64,000 nt of DNA. Origin: Streptomyces sp. NBC_01716 (GTDB lineage: Bacteria > Actinomycetota > Actinomycetes > Streptomycetales > Streptomycetaceae). Positions 51,111 to 59,879 of this stretch are shown here, piece by piece. Position 1 is the first letter of the stretch. The number at the start of each line of letters is the position of its first letter. The notes under the pieces are model-generated. The model saw only the letters and a list, made by a program, of their open reading frames with translations, was not told the origin of the DNA and made no database searches. The position numbers and the translations under genes were made by a program. Location: the NCBI RefSeq assembly GCF_036248275.1, contig NZ_CP109181.1, positions 806,001 through 870,000 of the forward strand, written 5' to 3'.

Positions 51111-52415
51111 GTGCCAAACCTGACGCCCTTCGAACACGCCTGTCGCCTGAGCGGCTGGGAACGACCGGCGGACTTTCTTCGGGACTTCCACGCCACGGCG
51201 GGGGTTCTCGGCGAGCCCATCACGCTGACCGACCGCCAGCTCCGCCGGTGGCGCCAGCCCGCACCACCCGCACCACGGGCGCGCGCCTGGCGAACGCTGC
51301 ACGCCATGTTCGGCTTCTGTCCGAGCGAGCTCGGGTTTCCTGGACCGCCGCCAGGTGCCACCGTGGGGGGCGCACCACCCACCGCACTGAAAGGCACAGA
51401 CATGGACCGGCGCGGTTTCCTCAACGATTCCATCGGCGCCGCAGTCGGCATGAGCCTCCCCGCACACCTGCGGCCGCTGAGCCCGGCCGGAGAGACGGGC
51501 GCCGTCGGCACCACCCATCTCCTCGAACTCCGGGCCGGCCTGCGGTCCCTCTTCCAACTCGATGACGCCTACGGCGGGGACGAGGTGCGGTCGCTGTCCG
51601 TACGGCATCTGCGCCGCGTCCGACGCATCATCAGCACCCGCCCCTGCTCGGATACGATCCGCCGTCAACTCCAGCTTCTTGCAGGGGAGTCGGCCGAGCA
51701 CTGCGGATGGTTGGCGTACGACGCGGACGACCAGGACGCCGCTCGCCACTACTGGGGGGAGGCGCTGACCACCGCGACCATGCTGAAGGACGTCAACCTG
51801 GAGATCATGATCTTCTCCACCATGAGTTTGCAGGCTTGCTACGAGGGCCGCGCACGCGACGGTCTCGACCTCGCCAGGGCCGCTCAGGAGCGCGCTTCCC
51901 GTCTCGGCTCGCCCACGCTCCGATCGCTCATCGCCTCTAGAGAGGCTCGTGCTCTGTCCCTTCTGGGGGACGGAAAGGGAGCCAGCCGAAAACTGTCCGA
52001 GGCGATGCGACTCGTGGACCAGGCAGACGCCGGGCGCCCGTCCCCGGAGTGGACCGCGTTCCACGGACACGCCGAGCTGAACTTCGCCCAGGGGCTGCTC
52101 TACGAGGAGGCCGGCCACCACCACTCCGCGACCCAGTTCCTCCGCGCTGCGCTCGTCCACCAGGACCGCACCTACGGCCGCAACAGGGCACTCTACCGGC
52201 TCACCCTGGCCCGCAACCTGGTCGAGGACGGCGAGGTCGACGAGGGCGCGGCGCAAGCCGTCGAGAGCCTTGAGCACCTGGAAGAGGTCGAGTCGGGCCG
52301 CGTCACGCGGAGACTCAACGAGGTGTCCGGCCTGCTTCGGCACCGCGATGCCGACAGCGCCCGCCAGGCCGTGGACAAGCTGACGGCGTACACCCAATCG
52401 AAGGTAGCGGCATGA
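51111..52415 (+). CDS. XRE-like regulator with TPR domain
   Basis: 434 residues. GTG 51111 follows GGAGG at 7 nt. N-terminal 80 residues resemble a Cro-type HTH (LTPFEHACRLSGW, LTDRQLRRWRQP), then a short twin-Arg-like patch MDRRGFLNDSIGAAVGM and a C-terminal alpha-helical TPR array (about 170-430). This build is common in actinomycetes, often annotated as a Tat-signal or XRE protein and sometimes as a peptide-sensing regulator. It overlaps the GNAT by 4 bp and faces the kinase cassette. Confidence 0.8.
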   Translation: MPNLTPFEHACRLSGWERPADFLRDFHATAGVLGEPITLTDRQLRRWRQPAPPAPRARAWRTLHAMFGFCPSELGFPGPPPGATVGGAPPTALKGTDMDRRGFLNDSIGAAVGMSLPAHLRPLSPAGETGAVGTTHLLELRAGLRSLFQLDDAYGGDEVRSLSVRHLRRVRRIISTRPCSDTIRRQLQLLAGESAEHCGWLAYDADDQDAARHYWGEALTTATMLKDVNLEIMIFSTMSLQACYEGRARDGLDLARAAQERASRLGSPTLRSLIASREARALSLLGDGKGASRKLSEAMRLVDQADAGRPSPEWTAFHGHAELNFAQGLLYEEAGHHHSATQFLRAALVHQDRTYGRNRALYRLTLARNLVEDGEVDEGAAQAVESLEHLEEVESGRVTRRLNEVSGLLRHRDADSARQAVDKLTAYTQSKVAA

Positions 52416-52987
52416 CACCCGCCGAGGTGCTGACCTACGACCTCTACGAGGGCAAGGAGGCCGCCGCCGCGCTGGATACCTTTCTTCCGACGTACGAAGA
52501 GGTGTACGCCGAACCTCCGTACAGCGAGGCCCCCAGCGATGTCGCCGAGTTCATCGAGCACTATCAGATCCATGTCCAGCGGGATCGCATGCGACTGATC
52601 ATCGCCCGCGACGGAGACGAAATCGTCGGCTTCACCTACGGCTATCTGCTGCCCGCCTACACGTCATGGTGGACCAACATCCAGGAAGAGCTCCCCGAGG
52701 ACTTCACCCGCGAAGACGGCAAACGCACCTGGGTCATCATCGAACTGGCGGTCCGTAGGCCGTGGCGTCGCCGCGGTGTCGCCGCCACGCTCCACGCCGC
52801 ACTCCTCGATGGCCTCCACGTCGAGCGGGTGACGCTCACCGTCCGACCGGAGCCCGAGGCGGCCCCGGCACAGTCCGCTTACAAGTCGTGGGGCTACCGC
52901 ACCGTCGGCGTATCGCATCCGTGGGAGGACGCGCCGTTCTACACAGCCATGGTGCTCGAACTCGACGGCGAGCCCGCCCAAAGCTGA
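52412..52987 (+). CDS. GNAT-family N-acetyltransferase
   Basis: 191 residues. RRPWRRRGVAATLHAALL is the acetyl-CoA loop; the fold ends YKSWGYRTVG. The ATG overlaps the stop of the XRE/TPR regulator, so they are coexpressed. Substrate unknown; it may serve the adjacent cassette. Confidence 0.85.
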   Translation: MTPAEVLTYDLYEGKEAAAALDTFLPTYEEVYAEPPYSEAPSDVAEFIEHYQIHVQRDRMRLIIARDGDEIVGFTYGYLLPAYTSWWTNIQEELPEDFTREDGKRTWVIIELAVRRPWRRRGVAATLHAALLDGLHVERVTLTVRPEPEAAPAQSAYKSWGYRTVGVSHPWEDAPFYTAMVLELDGEPAQS

Positions 52988-53006
52988 CCAGCACGCCGAC
53001 GCCGAA

Positions 53007-53053
53007 GGCCCGTGGCGGGTCACGGAGACAGGCTCCGTGACCCGCCGCGGGCC
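53007..53053. terminator. 21-bp hairpin between convergent genes
   Basis: The arms 53007-53027 and 53033-53053 are inverted repeats over 21 bp with one G-U position and a 5-nt loop (ACAGG). It separates the GNAT from the convergent glycosidase gene and would act in both directions. Confidence 0.85.
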
Positions 53054-53063
53054 CCACGCGCGG

Positions 53064-54833
53064 TCAGCGATAGACCCCGAACTCGTAGAGCGAGTAGCCC
53101 CACGGGGTGCCGCGTTCGGTCCCGTTCACCCGTACGTACCGGGCGGCGCTCGTGACCGCGATGTCGTCGATGCCTCCGTCACCCCCGGTCACGGTCCGCA
53201 GGGTGCTCCAGTCCTGCCCGTTGTCGGACGCCTGGACGGTGTAACTCTTGGCGTACGCGGCCTCCCAGGCGAGCTGGATGTGCTTGAAGTCGGTCCGCGC
53301 GCCCAGGTCGACCTGGATCCACTGCGGGTCGGCCCAGTCACTGGCCCACCGGCTGCCGAAGTCGCCGTCGACGGCGTTGGCCGCCGGGCACGGGCAGCCG
53401 ACGCTGTCGGGCTGGAAGGACGACGCCGTGGCCGGCTTCCCCCTGGCCACGTTGGTGCCGTCGACGGGCGGCGGCACGACCTTGAAGGACTTGGTCTCGA
53501 TCCCCACGTTGCCCTTGCCGTCGGACGCCTTGATGTAGACCTTCCACACCCCGAGCCGGTCGGGCGCGGTCACGGTGAAGTCCCCGTTGCCCTCGGCGGT
53601 GAACCGCGCCGGGGTCAACTGGCCGCTGTTGTCGATGTACTTGCTGTTGACCAGCACCTCGTAGCTCAGCGCGTCACCGTTCGGGTCCGTGATGTCCGAC
53701 GTGACCTTGAAGGGACGTCCGGCCGGTACGGAAGTGGCGCCGTCGACGGCCATGTTGGAGATCACCGGTGGCTTGTTGTCGCCGGCGGTGCTCCTGCCGT
53801 ACGCCTCCTTCACCGCGTAGTAGGAGAGGCGCTTCTGGCCCGCGGGCAGCAGGTTGAACCAGACACCGCCGAAGTCGTACTCGGTGCCGTAGTGGAAGAG
53901 CGTCGCTCCGAGCGCGACACCCTCGTGGCCGATGACGCAGTTCCACGCGTCCTTGTAGCCCTGGGCCTTCGCCGTGTCGGCGGGCTCCGACGCCACACCG
54001 TTCACGTCGTCGTCCACCTCCCACTCACCGGCGGGGCCGCCCTCGGTGACGATGTAGGGCTTGGTGTAGCCGCCGGCGTTCCAGGTCTCCTCGATGTTGC
54101 AGACGTCGGCGTAGGAGTTGACCGCGTACAGATCGAGGTCGGGCGAGTTGCGCTGGTAGTAGGGCCAGGCTCCGGTCCAGGCGTCGGTCGAGGTCACGGG
54201 GTGGTTCGGGTCGACCGAGTGGATCTTCTTGGCGATATCGTTGACGAAGGTCGTGTACGCGTTGCGCTGCTGCTCCAGCGCGTCGCCGCTGTAGCAGTTC
54301 TGGAGGCCGAGTACGGACTCGTTCCCGACGTTCCACATCAGCACACCCGCGTGGTCCTTGTAGGTCTCCACCCACTTCGGGAACTCGGCGAGCATGTCGT
54401 TCTTGTACTGGGTGTCGGTGAGGTAGTTGACGCAGCCGCCGCTGCCGGGGCCGCCGCCGGGCTGGAGCCAGAAGCCGGCGATGACCTTGATGCCGTTGGC
54501 GGCGGCGGAGTCGAGGAGGGGCTTGGTGGTGCCGTCGGTGCCCCAGGTCCGGACGGTGTTGACGCCCATGGAGGCCACATCGGGCATGTAGGTGCCGGCG
54601 TCGGCGAAGGCCGGGCCCCAGGTCAGGCCCTTGACCTGGTACGGCGCTCCGTCGACGGTCAGCTGCCAGGCACCCTGGGACCCGGTGACCTTGACGACGC
54701 TGCCCGCCGCCTGCGCGGGAGCGGCGGCCGGGACGGTCACGGCGAAGGCCGCGAGAAGGGTGGTGGCGGCGACCGACGCCAACGTACGGAGGCGGCCTGG
54801 CGCGGATCTCGGAAAGAGTCGTGAATCGCTCAT
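53064..54833 (-). CDS. Secreted glycosidase with discoidin (F5/8-C) domain
   Basis: 589 residues. Signal peptide (TLASVAATTLLAAFAVTVPA, cleavage near AQA). The catalytic part (about 45-330) is a GH2-C/GH72-like TIM barrel: VKGLTWGPAF, WNVGNES with a likely acid/base Glu, and IVTEGGPAGEWE with a possible nucleophile Glu. A fibronectin-like segment (about 345-440) and a C-terminal F5/8 type-C domain (about 450-589) follow, the latter likely a carbohydrate-binding module. Preceded by the 18-bp LacI-type palindrome at 54888. Substrate unknown. Confidence 0.82.
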   Translation of the reverse strand: MSDSRLFPRSAPGRLRTLASVAATTLLAAFAVTVPAAAPAQAAGSVVKVTGSQGAWQLTVDGAPYQVKGLTWGPAFADAGTYMPDVASMGVNTVRTWGTDGTTKPLLDSAAANGIKVIAGFWLQPGGGPGSGGCVNYLTDTQYKNDMLAEFPKWVETYKDHAGVLMWNVGNESVLGLQNCYSGDALEQQRNAYTTFVNDIAKKIHSVDPNHPVTSTDAWTGAWPYYQRNSPDLDLYAVNSYADVCNIEETWNAGGYTKPYIVTEGGPAGEWEVDDDVNGVASEPADTAKAQGYKDAWNCVIGHEGVALGATLFHYGTEYDFGGVWFNLLPAGQKRLSYYAVKEAYGRSTAGDNKPPVISNMAVDGATSVPAGRPFKVTSDITDPNGDALSYEVLVNSKYIDNSGQLTPARFTAEGNGDFTVTAPDRLGVWKVYIKASDGKGNVGIETKSFKVVPPPVDGTNVARGKPATASSFQPDSVGCPCPAANAVDGDFGSRWASDWADPQWIQVDLGARTDFKHIQLAWEAAYAKSYTVQASDNGQDWSTLRTVTGGDGGIDDIAVTSAARYVRVNGTERGTPWGYSLYEFGVYR

Positions 54834-54887
54834 GAGTCACCTGTGGGGAGAGTGCGGGCGGAGGGATATGGGAGGCGCGCAACGTGA

Positions 54888-54905
54888 TGGGAGAGCGCTC
54901 TCCCA
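54888..54905. promoter_or_regulatory. LacI-type operator upstream of the secreted glycosidase
   Basis: TGGGAGAGCGCTCTCCCA is a perfect 18-bp palindrome 54 bp upstream of the glycosidase start. It is the most symmetric of the four sites of this type in the window. Confidence 0.75.
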
Positions 54906-54926
54906 CCGGGGCGTTCTCCGCCCCGG
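54906..54926 (-). terminator. Small hairpin after the DUF1996 gene
   Basis: CCGGGGCG/CGCCCCGG with a 5-nt loop, 17 bp beyond the stop of the DUF1996 gene and next to the operator. May end the upstream transcript so that the glycosidase is independently controlled. Confidence 0.5.
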
Positions 54927-54943
54927 CGGAAGAGCGCCTTCGG

Positions 54944-56041
54944 TCACGGCAGTTCGTAGTCCTCGTTCAGGGCCGCACCGGCCCCGGGATTGTTCTGGTC
55001 GTAGCCGCGCGCGTCGCACTGGAGGCCGCCCACGACACAGTGGTTGACCATGGCGGCCAGCGTGGCGTTGTCCCAGGCATTGAAGAAGTCGTAGTGGAAG
55101 GAGTGTCCCGTTCCACTGGCGAGTCTCACCTTGGACATGTCCCCGTTCACCGGCCAGGCCATCTTGAACTCGACCATCGGCAGCGCCACCGGGTGCGACG
55201 TCGGGCAGACGTCCTGGTTGGCGCCCTGGACCAGCGGATAGGCCATATGGCTCTTGTGGTCCGGGGTGTCCAGATACCTTCCGTCCCAGCAACTGGGCGC
55301 CTGGAAGCGGAGGTTGAGCTGGACATCACGGGTGTCCGGGCAACTGAGCGGGATCTCGGTGTTGTTGAACGAGTTTCCGCACTCCCAGCCCTCCACCCAG
55401 CCCGGGTGGTCGCGGAACTCGTCGGCCGTCTGCGTCGGGCTGCCGACCACGAACCGCAGGCCCTTCGGGAACGGCCGGACGGTGCGGTAGTCGGTGACTC
55501 CCGCCTTGTAGTAGATGACCTGCGGGCCGATGGGCCGTACCGGCGTGTCCCCGTTGAGCAGGGTCGGCATCCAGTACGCGGACCGGTCGCCCGGCGCCTT
55601 GCACGCGGTGGTGCCGGCGTCCAGCGAGGCCGTGGTGCTGTTGGCGTCGGTGGTCCTGTTGCCCATGAAGGTGTGGTCGTGCGAGGCACCCGGCTGCCCC
55701 GGATAGACGATCGGGTCGTCCGGCCTGGTGTGGGTGACCTCGCAGTTGGCCTGGAACTCGTGGAAGTAGCGGTGCGGCGGCAGTTCGTCCGACGGTACGA
55801 CGCCGGTGACCGGCGGGTTCGCCGGTATGTAGCCGTCGCCGTCGGGGTCGTCGCCCGAGGGTACGGGGACGGCCGGGGGCATCTTGTGTCCCGCGTGGGA
55901 CGCGGCCGTGGTGCCGCGGCCGTTCCCGGGGTCGGCGGTAGCGGTGTCCGTGATCGCGGTCAGACCCATGGCCACCAGGGCCAGGGCGGTGAAGACGAGC
56001 AACGCGGACACCAGGGTGGTTCTGCGGAGTCTTTCGGCCAT
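54944..56041 (-). CDS. Secreted DUF1996 protein
   Basis: 365 residues from ATG 56041 (GGAGGT upstream). Signal sequence (TTLVSALLVFTALALVAMGL) then a Gly/Pro linker and the DUF1996 domain (about 90-340), with conserved HDHTFMGN, YWMPTL, and HPV. The family is common in fungi and actinomycetes, usually secreted, and often near carbohydrate-active enzymes; function unknown. The operator at 56193 upstream suggests it belongs to the same regulon as the glycosidase next to it. Confidence 0.88.
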   Translation of the reverse strand: MAERLRRTTLVSALLVFTALALVAMGLTAITDTATADPGNGRGTTAASHAGHKMPPAVPVPSGDDPDGDGYIPANPPVTGVVPSDELPPHRYFHEFQANCEVTHTRPDDPIVYPGQPGASHDHTFMGNRTTDANSTTASLDAGTTACKAPGDRSAYWMPTLLNGDTPVRPIGPQVIYYKAGVTDYRTVRPFPKGLRFVVGSPTQTADEFRDHPGWVEGWECGNSFNNTEIPLSCPDTRDVQLNLRFQAPSCWDGRYLDTPDHKSHMAYPLVQGANQDVCPTSHPVALPMVEFKMAWPVNGDMSKVRLASGTGHSFHYDFFNAWDNATLAAMVNHCVVGGLQCDARGYDQNNPGAGAALNEDYELP

Positions 56042-56434
56042 GCGGACCTCCATGCCGCTCTTCGTCCGCATACGCGTCGTATGCGGTGGGGGGAGAGAGT
56101 GGTACTGGACGGTGCACCGCGGGGAGCGGCTCCCGGATCCGAAGGACCGTCAAGATCACCGCGATCACCTCTCGATCGCCGGAATCACTGCGGGAGAGCG
56201 CTCTCCAAAGCCAGGCCAGTGTTACGCCGCCGCTGAGAGAGTGTCAAGAGTTGGTGAACGATGACCCGTACGGACCCCACTTCCGCCCAAGAGGTGAACG
56301 GAATCGACGCGCCCGACCCGGAATGCGGAAGAATGCGGGGCGGCTTGAACATCGATGAACAGCCCCGTCCGCCGGTACGTACACCTCTACCGCCGGACGA
56401 GGCACATCCGACGGAGACCCAGGAGCACACACGC
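56042..56434. other. Divergent intergenic region, 393 bp, between DUF1996 and gnd
   Basis: Carries the LacI-type palindrome at 56193-56206 nearer the DUF1996 side (152 bp from that start, 229 bp from gnd). The rest has no coding evidence that I trust. Confidence 0.5.
56193..56206. promoter_or_regulatory. LacI-type operator between DUF1996 and gnd
   Basis: GGAGAGCGCTCTCC, extended as GGGAGAGCGCTCTCCA, identical over 16 bases to the site before the GH3 gene at 29604. It probably controls the DUF1996 gene and possibly gnd. Confidence 0.7.
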
Positions 56435-57874
56435 ATGAGTGGTACTGCCCAGATCGGCGTCACCGGGCTCGCGGTGATGGGCCGCAACCTCGCCCGGAAC
56501 TTCGCCCGCAACGGCTTCACCGTCGCCCTGCACAACCGCACAGCGTCGAAGACCCACGCCCTGGTCGACGAGTTCGGCGACGAGGGCGTCTTCGTACCCG
56601 CCGACTCGGCCGAGGAGTTCGTCGCGGCGCTGGAGCGCCCGCGCCGTCTCGTCATCATGGTGAAGGCCGGCGACCCGACCGACGCCGTGATCCAGGAGTT
56701 CGCGCCGCTGCTCGAAGAGGGCGACGTCATCATCGACGGCGGCAACGCGCACTTCGCGGACACCCGGCGCCGCGAGAAGGAACTGCGCGAGCGCGGTATC
56801 CACTTCGTGGGCGTGGGCATCTCCGGCGGCGAGGAGGGCGCGCTGCACGGACCGAGCATCATGCCGGGCGGCTCCACGGAGAGTTACGCGTCCCTCGGCC
56901 CGCTGCTGGAGCGCGTCGCCGCGAAGGCTCCGGACGGCGCCCCGACGGTCGCGCACATCGGCCCCGACGGCGCCGGTCACTTCGTGAAGATGGTGCACAA
57001 CGGCATCGAGTACGCCGACATGCAGCTGATCGCCGAGGCGTACCACCTGCTGCGCGCGGTCGCCGGCTACTCCCCCGAGAAGATCGCGGAGACGTTCCGG
57101 ACCTGGAACACCGGGCGGCTCGACTCGTATCTGATCGAGATCACCGCCGAGGTGCTGGCGCACCAGGACGCCGAGACGGGGAAGCCCTTCGTCGACGTCG
57201 TGGTCGACCAGGCCGAGCAGAAGGGCACCGGGCGCTGGACGGTGCAGATCGCCCTCGACCTCGGTGTGCCGGTCTCCGGCATCGCCGAGGCGGTCTTCGC
57301 CCGCTCGCTGTCGGGGCACGCCGCGCTGCGGGACGTCTCGCAGACGCTGCCGGGCCCGAAGGCGACCGCGCTGAGCGAGGCCGAGGCGGCGCGCTTCGCC
57401 GACCAGGTGGAGCAGGCGCTGTACGCGTCGAAGATCGTGTCGTACACCCAGGGCTTCCACCAGATCCAGGCGGGCAGCGAGGAGTACGGCTGGAACATCG
57501 ACCTCGGCTCGGTCGCCGCGATCTGGCGTGCGGGCTGCATCATCCGGGCGGCGTTCCTGGACCGGATCAGGGGCGCGTACGACGCGCAGCGCGATCTGCC
57601 GAGCCTGCTGGCGGACAAGCAGTTCGCCGAGGAGATCGGCGCGGCGCAGGACGACTGGCGCGAGGTGCTCGCGACGGCGGTGCGGCAGGGTGTGCCGACC
57701 CCGGGCTTCGCTGCGGCGCTCTCGTACTACGACGCACTGCGCGCGGAGCGGCTGCCGGCCGCGCTCACGCAGGGGCAGCGGGACTTCTTCGGTGCGCACA
57801 CCTACCGGCGTACCGACCGCGAGGGGTCGTTCCACACCCTGTGGGGCGGGGACCGCACGGAGGTCTCCGGCTGA
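56435..57874 (+). CDS. gnd: 6-phosphogluconate dehydrogenase (NADP, decarboxylating)
   Basis: 479 residues, the full-length form. Oxidative pentose phosphate pathway: 6-phosphogluconate to ribulose-5-phosphate, CO2 and NADPH. GLAVMGRNLARN is the NADP loop and NRT (after VALHNRT) marks NADP preference; GISGGEEGALHGPSIMPGG and KMVHNGIEYADMQ form the active site, with Lys, His and Asn present. AGGAG lies about 11 nt before the ATG. It sits beside glycosidase genes rather than zwf, so its regulation by the LacI-type operator is worth testing. Confidence 0.97.
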   Translation: MSGTAQIGVTGLAVMGRNLARNFARNGFTVALHNRTASKTHALVDEFGDEGVFVPADSAEEFVAALERPRRLVIMVKAGDPTDAVIQEFAPLLEEGDVIIDGGNAHFADTRRREKELRERGIHFVGVGISGGEEGALHGPSIMPGGSTESYASLGPLLERVAAKAPDGAPTVAHIGPDGAGHFVKMVHNGIEYADMQLIAEAYHLLRAVAGYSPEKIAETFRTWNTGRLDSYLIEITAEVLAHQDAETGKPFVDVVVDQAEQKGTGRWTVQIALDLGVPVSGIAEAVFARSLSGHAALRDVSQTLPGPKATALSEAEAARFADQVEQALYASKIVSYTQGFHQIQAGSEEYGWNIDLGSVAAIWRAGCIIRAAFLDRIRGAYDAQRDLPSLLADKQFAEEIGAAQDDWREVLATAVRQGVPTPGFAAALSYYDALRAERLPAALTQGQRDFFGAHTYRRTDREGSFHTLWGGDRTEVSG

Positions 57875-57917
57875 CCGGGCAAGCGTGTCCGTCAGGTCCC
57901 GCCTGAGCGGGGCCTGA

Positions 57918-57968
57918 GGAACGACCGGACGCCGGCGGGCAGTTGCCCCGTCGGCGTCCGGTCGTTCC
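57918..57968 (+). terminator. 17-bp perfect hairpin downstream of gnd
   Basis: GGAACGACCGGACGCCG and CGGCGTCCGGTCGTTCC are exact inverted repeats around a loop that can itself pair (GCGGGC/GCCCCG). Lies between convergent gnd and the DUF4097 gene. Confidence 0.85.
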
Positions 57969-58047
57969 CGCTTCCGTACGAAGGCACCGGCGGGCCTTCC
58001 TTTCGGGGGTGGGGAGTTGGGGGTACGCGGGGGGGGCCGGCCGTGGC

Positions 58048-58938
58048 TCAGGCGCGGCGGATCGTGATGTCACCGACCCCGGTCCGGGCGTGCACCTCGA
58101 CGGTCTCGTCGGAGTCGGCGGGGCCGCTGGAGGAGCCGAGCGAGTTGCGTACCGTGCCGTACTTGGTGTTCACGTCGAGCCAGGCGGCCGTGTCTTCGTG
58201 GATGCCGACTTCGAGGTCGCCGACGGAGGTGCGGAGGTCGAACCGGCCTCGGCGGGCGTCGGCGACACGAATCCGGCCGTTGGAGGACATCACCTCGGCT
58301 CCGGCGTGGGCGACGCCGATCTCGATCCGGCCGTTGGCGGACTTGGCGCCGACGCCGCTGTGGGCGACGCCGACGGAGATGTCGCCGTTGGCCGCGTTGG
58401 CCTTGAGGCCGCCGGTGACTTCACCGATCTCGGTAGCGCCGTTGCCGTTCTTCACCGTCGCGGTGCCCGCGACGGTGCCGATCTCGACCCGGCCCGCGCC
58501 GATGACCTCGACGTCTCCGGTCGAGCGGGCCAGGCGGATGTCGCCGTGGTCGGTCTTGAAGTCGCCGCCGGCCACCTCGTCCACCTGGAGGTCCCCGAGC
58601 GAGGTCTTGAGCGTGACGTCCCCGAGGCGGCCCTCGCAGAAGAACCCGCCCAGGGACGTGGTGGCCCGGACATCCGATCCGGCGGGCAGCTCGATGCTCA
58701 CCTCGATGGTGCCCGGCTTGCCGAACAGGGACCGTTTCTTCGGTGTCTTGACGGTGAGACGGCCACCGGAAAAGGTGACCTGCGTCTGCTGCACGGCACG
58801 TACGTCGTTGTCGTCGGATCCGTTGCTCGGCAGCACCTCGACGACGGTCTCGGTGCGCTTGCCCGCGATGACGCGGGCGGTGCCGGAATCCAACTCCAGG
58901 GTGACGGAGATCGGTTGGGGGGTCTCGAAAGCAGGCAT
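58048..58938 (-). CDS. DUF4097 beta-strand repeat protein
   Basis: 296 residues, no signal peptide. Many short repeats of the form G-x-I/V-E-I-G-x-A (for example GRVEIGTVAG, GRIEIGVAHAG, GDLEVGIHED), as expected for a right-handed beta-helix-like stack. The family is frequent in actinomycetes, often beside a HicB-like gene as here. Molecular role unknown. It follows the HicB-like gene by 78 bp. Confidence 0.88.
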   Translation of the reverse strand: MPAFETPQPISVTLELDSGTARVIAGKRTETVVEVLPSNGSDDNDVRAVQQTQVTFSGGRLTVKTPKKRSLFGKPGTIEVSIELPAGSDVRATTSLGGFFCEGRLGDVTLKTSLGDLQVDEVAGGDFKTDHGDIRLARSTGDVEVIGAGRVEIGTVAGTATVKNGNGATEIGEVTGGLKANAANGDISVGVAHSGVGAKSANGRIEIGVAHAGAEVMSSNGRIRVADARRGRFDLRTSVGDLEVGIHEDTAAWLDVNTKYGTVRNSLGSSSGPADSDETVEVHARTGVGDITIRRA

Positions 58939-59016
58939 GGCTGTACCGTCCTCATGGCTTGGGTGGTTGATCCCGCTGCTGAGGCGGGTGTTGAGGCTCG
59001 GAGTTCTGTCGCCGCG

Positions 59017-59547
59017 TCAGCGGACCCAGCCGGTGAAGCCCCGGCCGCCCGAGTCCTTGCCGCGGCCCGCCGGGCTCGTGCGCTCGCCGCCGTCGAGTGC
59101 GGTCGACACGGCCCGTACCAGCCAGGCGTTCACCGACAGGCCCTCCGCGGTCGCAGCGGCCTCGGCGCGGGCCTTGAGATGGGCGGGGAGGCGGAAGTTG
59201 ATCCGTGCCACGGCGCCGTCGTCGCCGTCCCCGGGCGGCGGTGGCGGCGGCAGGGCCGCGGGGGCCGCGACCGGCTCCCGCTCCTCCCGGAACGGCTCGG
59301 GGGCGGGCGGCGCCGTCACCACGAACTCCGGGTCGAGTCCCCGGAGTCGAACGTCGACCGAGCCCGGCGCGAGCTCCCGCGTGACCTCGCCCATGGCGGC
59401 GGACAGTGCGTTGAGGAGGGTGAGGCGGGCGGCGGATTCCAGGGGCGCGGTGAGCCGTTCGGCGAGGGCGCGGGCGTCTTCGCCGCCGGCGTCCGCGGCG
59501 ACGGCCAGCTCTTGCCGGAGGTTGTCGACGTAGGGCGTGAGGTCCAT
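59017..59547 (-). CDS. HicB-like ribbon-helix-helix protein
   Basis: 176 residues. The C-terminal RHH motif (RINFRLPAHLKARAEAAATAEG, about 118-140, then LSVNAWLVRAVSTAL) binds DNA; the N-terminal half is an Ala/Glu-rich helix and a Pro-rich linker, without the usual HicB RNase-like fold. No HicA toxin gene is adjacent, so a toxin-antitoxin role is unlikely. ATG 59547 lies inside a palindrome that contains ATGGCG half-sites, suggesting autorepression. Confidence 0.8.
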   Translation of the reverse strand: MDLTPYVDNLRQELAVAADAGGEDARALAERLTAPLESAARLTLLNALSAAMGEVTRELAPGSVDVRLRGLDPEFVVTAPPAPEPFREEREPVAAPAALPPPPPPGDGDDGAVARINFRLPAHLKARAEAAATAEGLSVNAWLVRAVSTALDGGERTSPAGRGKDSGGRGFTGWVR

Positions 59548-59560
59548 GACGCCATCATGG
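59544..59560. promoter_or_regulatory. Palindrome over the HicB-like start codon
   Basis: CCATGACGCCATCATGG: perfect 6-bp arms with a 5-bp centre. It overlaps the ATG of the RHH gene and shares GATGGCG with sites at about 59567 and 59702. Typical place for RHH autoregulation. Confidence 0.5.
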
Positions 59561-59879
59561 CACATCGATGGCGCTATTGCGAGCCAGATGGGCCACCTCT
59601 CCGGCGAGGCGGCTACGACCTGCGACTTCGCATTCGGATTCATTCGTCATGATGCCGTGCTGGCAGTGGCATGGCTTGCGATAGATCCACAGTGACACCA
59701 CGATGGCGCCATGTGGACCACTGGGGCAACACGCCGGTGGCGCGGGTCAATTGCCCGCGGCTGCTTCACACAACGTTCACCGGCTGTGCTTCCCACCGGA
59801 TGAAACCGGACCGCCGAACGCCCCTAGGGTCGCACCGGTTTCAGGCAATGTGGCTATACACGAAAGGTCGTGATTCGGG
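59548..59879. other. Intergenic region, 332 bp, with ATGGCG half-sites
   Basis: Between the HicB-like gene and the divergent GH92. Contains ATGGCGC at 59568-59574 and a perfect ATGGCGCCAT at 59703-59712. An AT-richer patch before 59880 (GGCTATACACGAAAGG) may be the GH92 promoter. No further gene seen. Confidence 0.5.

Noticed and set aside
59017-59547. HicAB toxin-antitoxin system
   Set aside because: Only the HicB-like RHH protein is present; neither neighbour resembles HicA.
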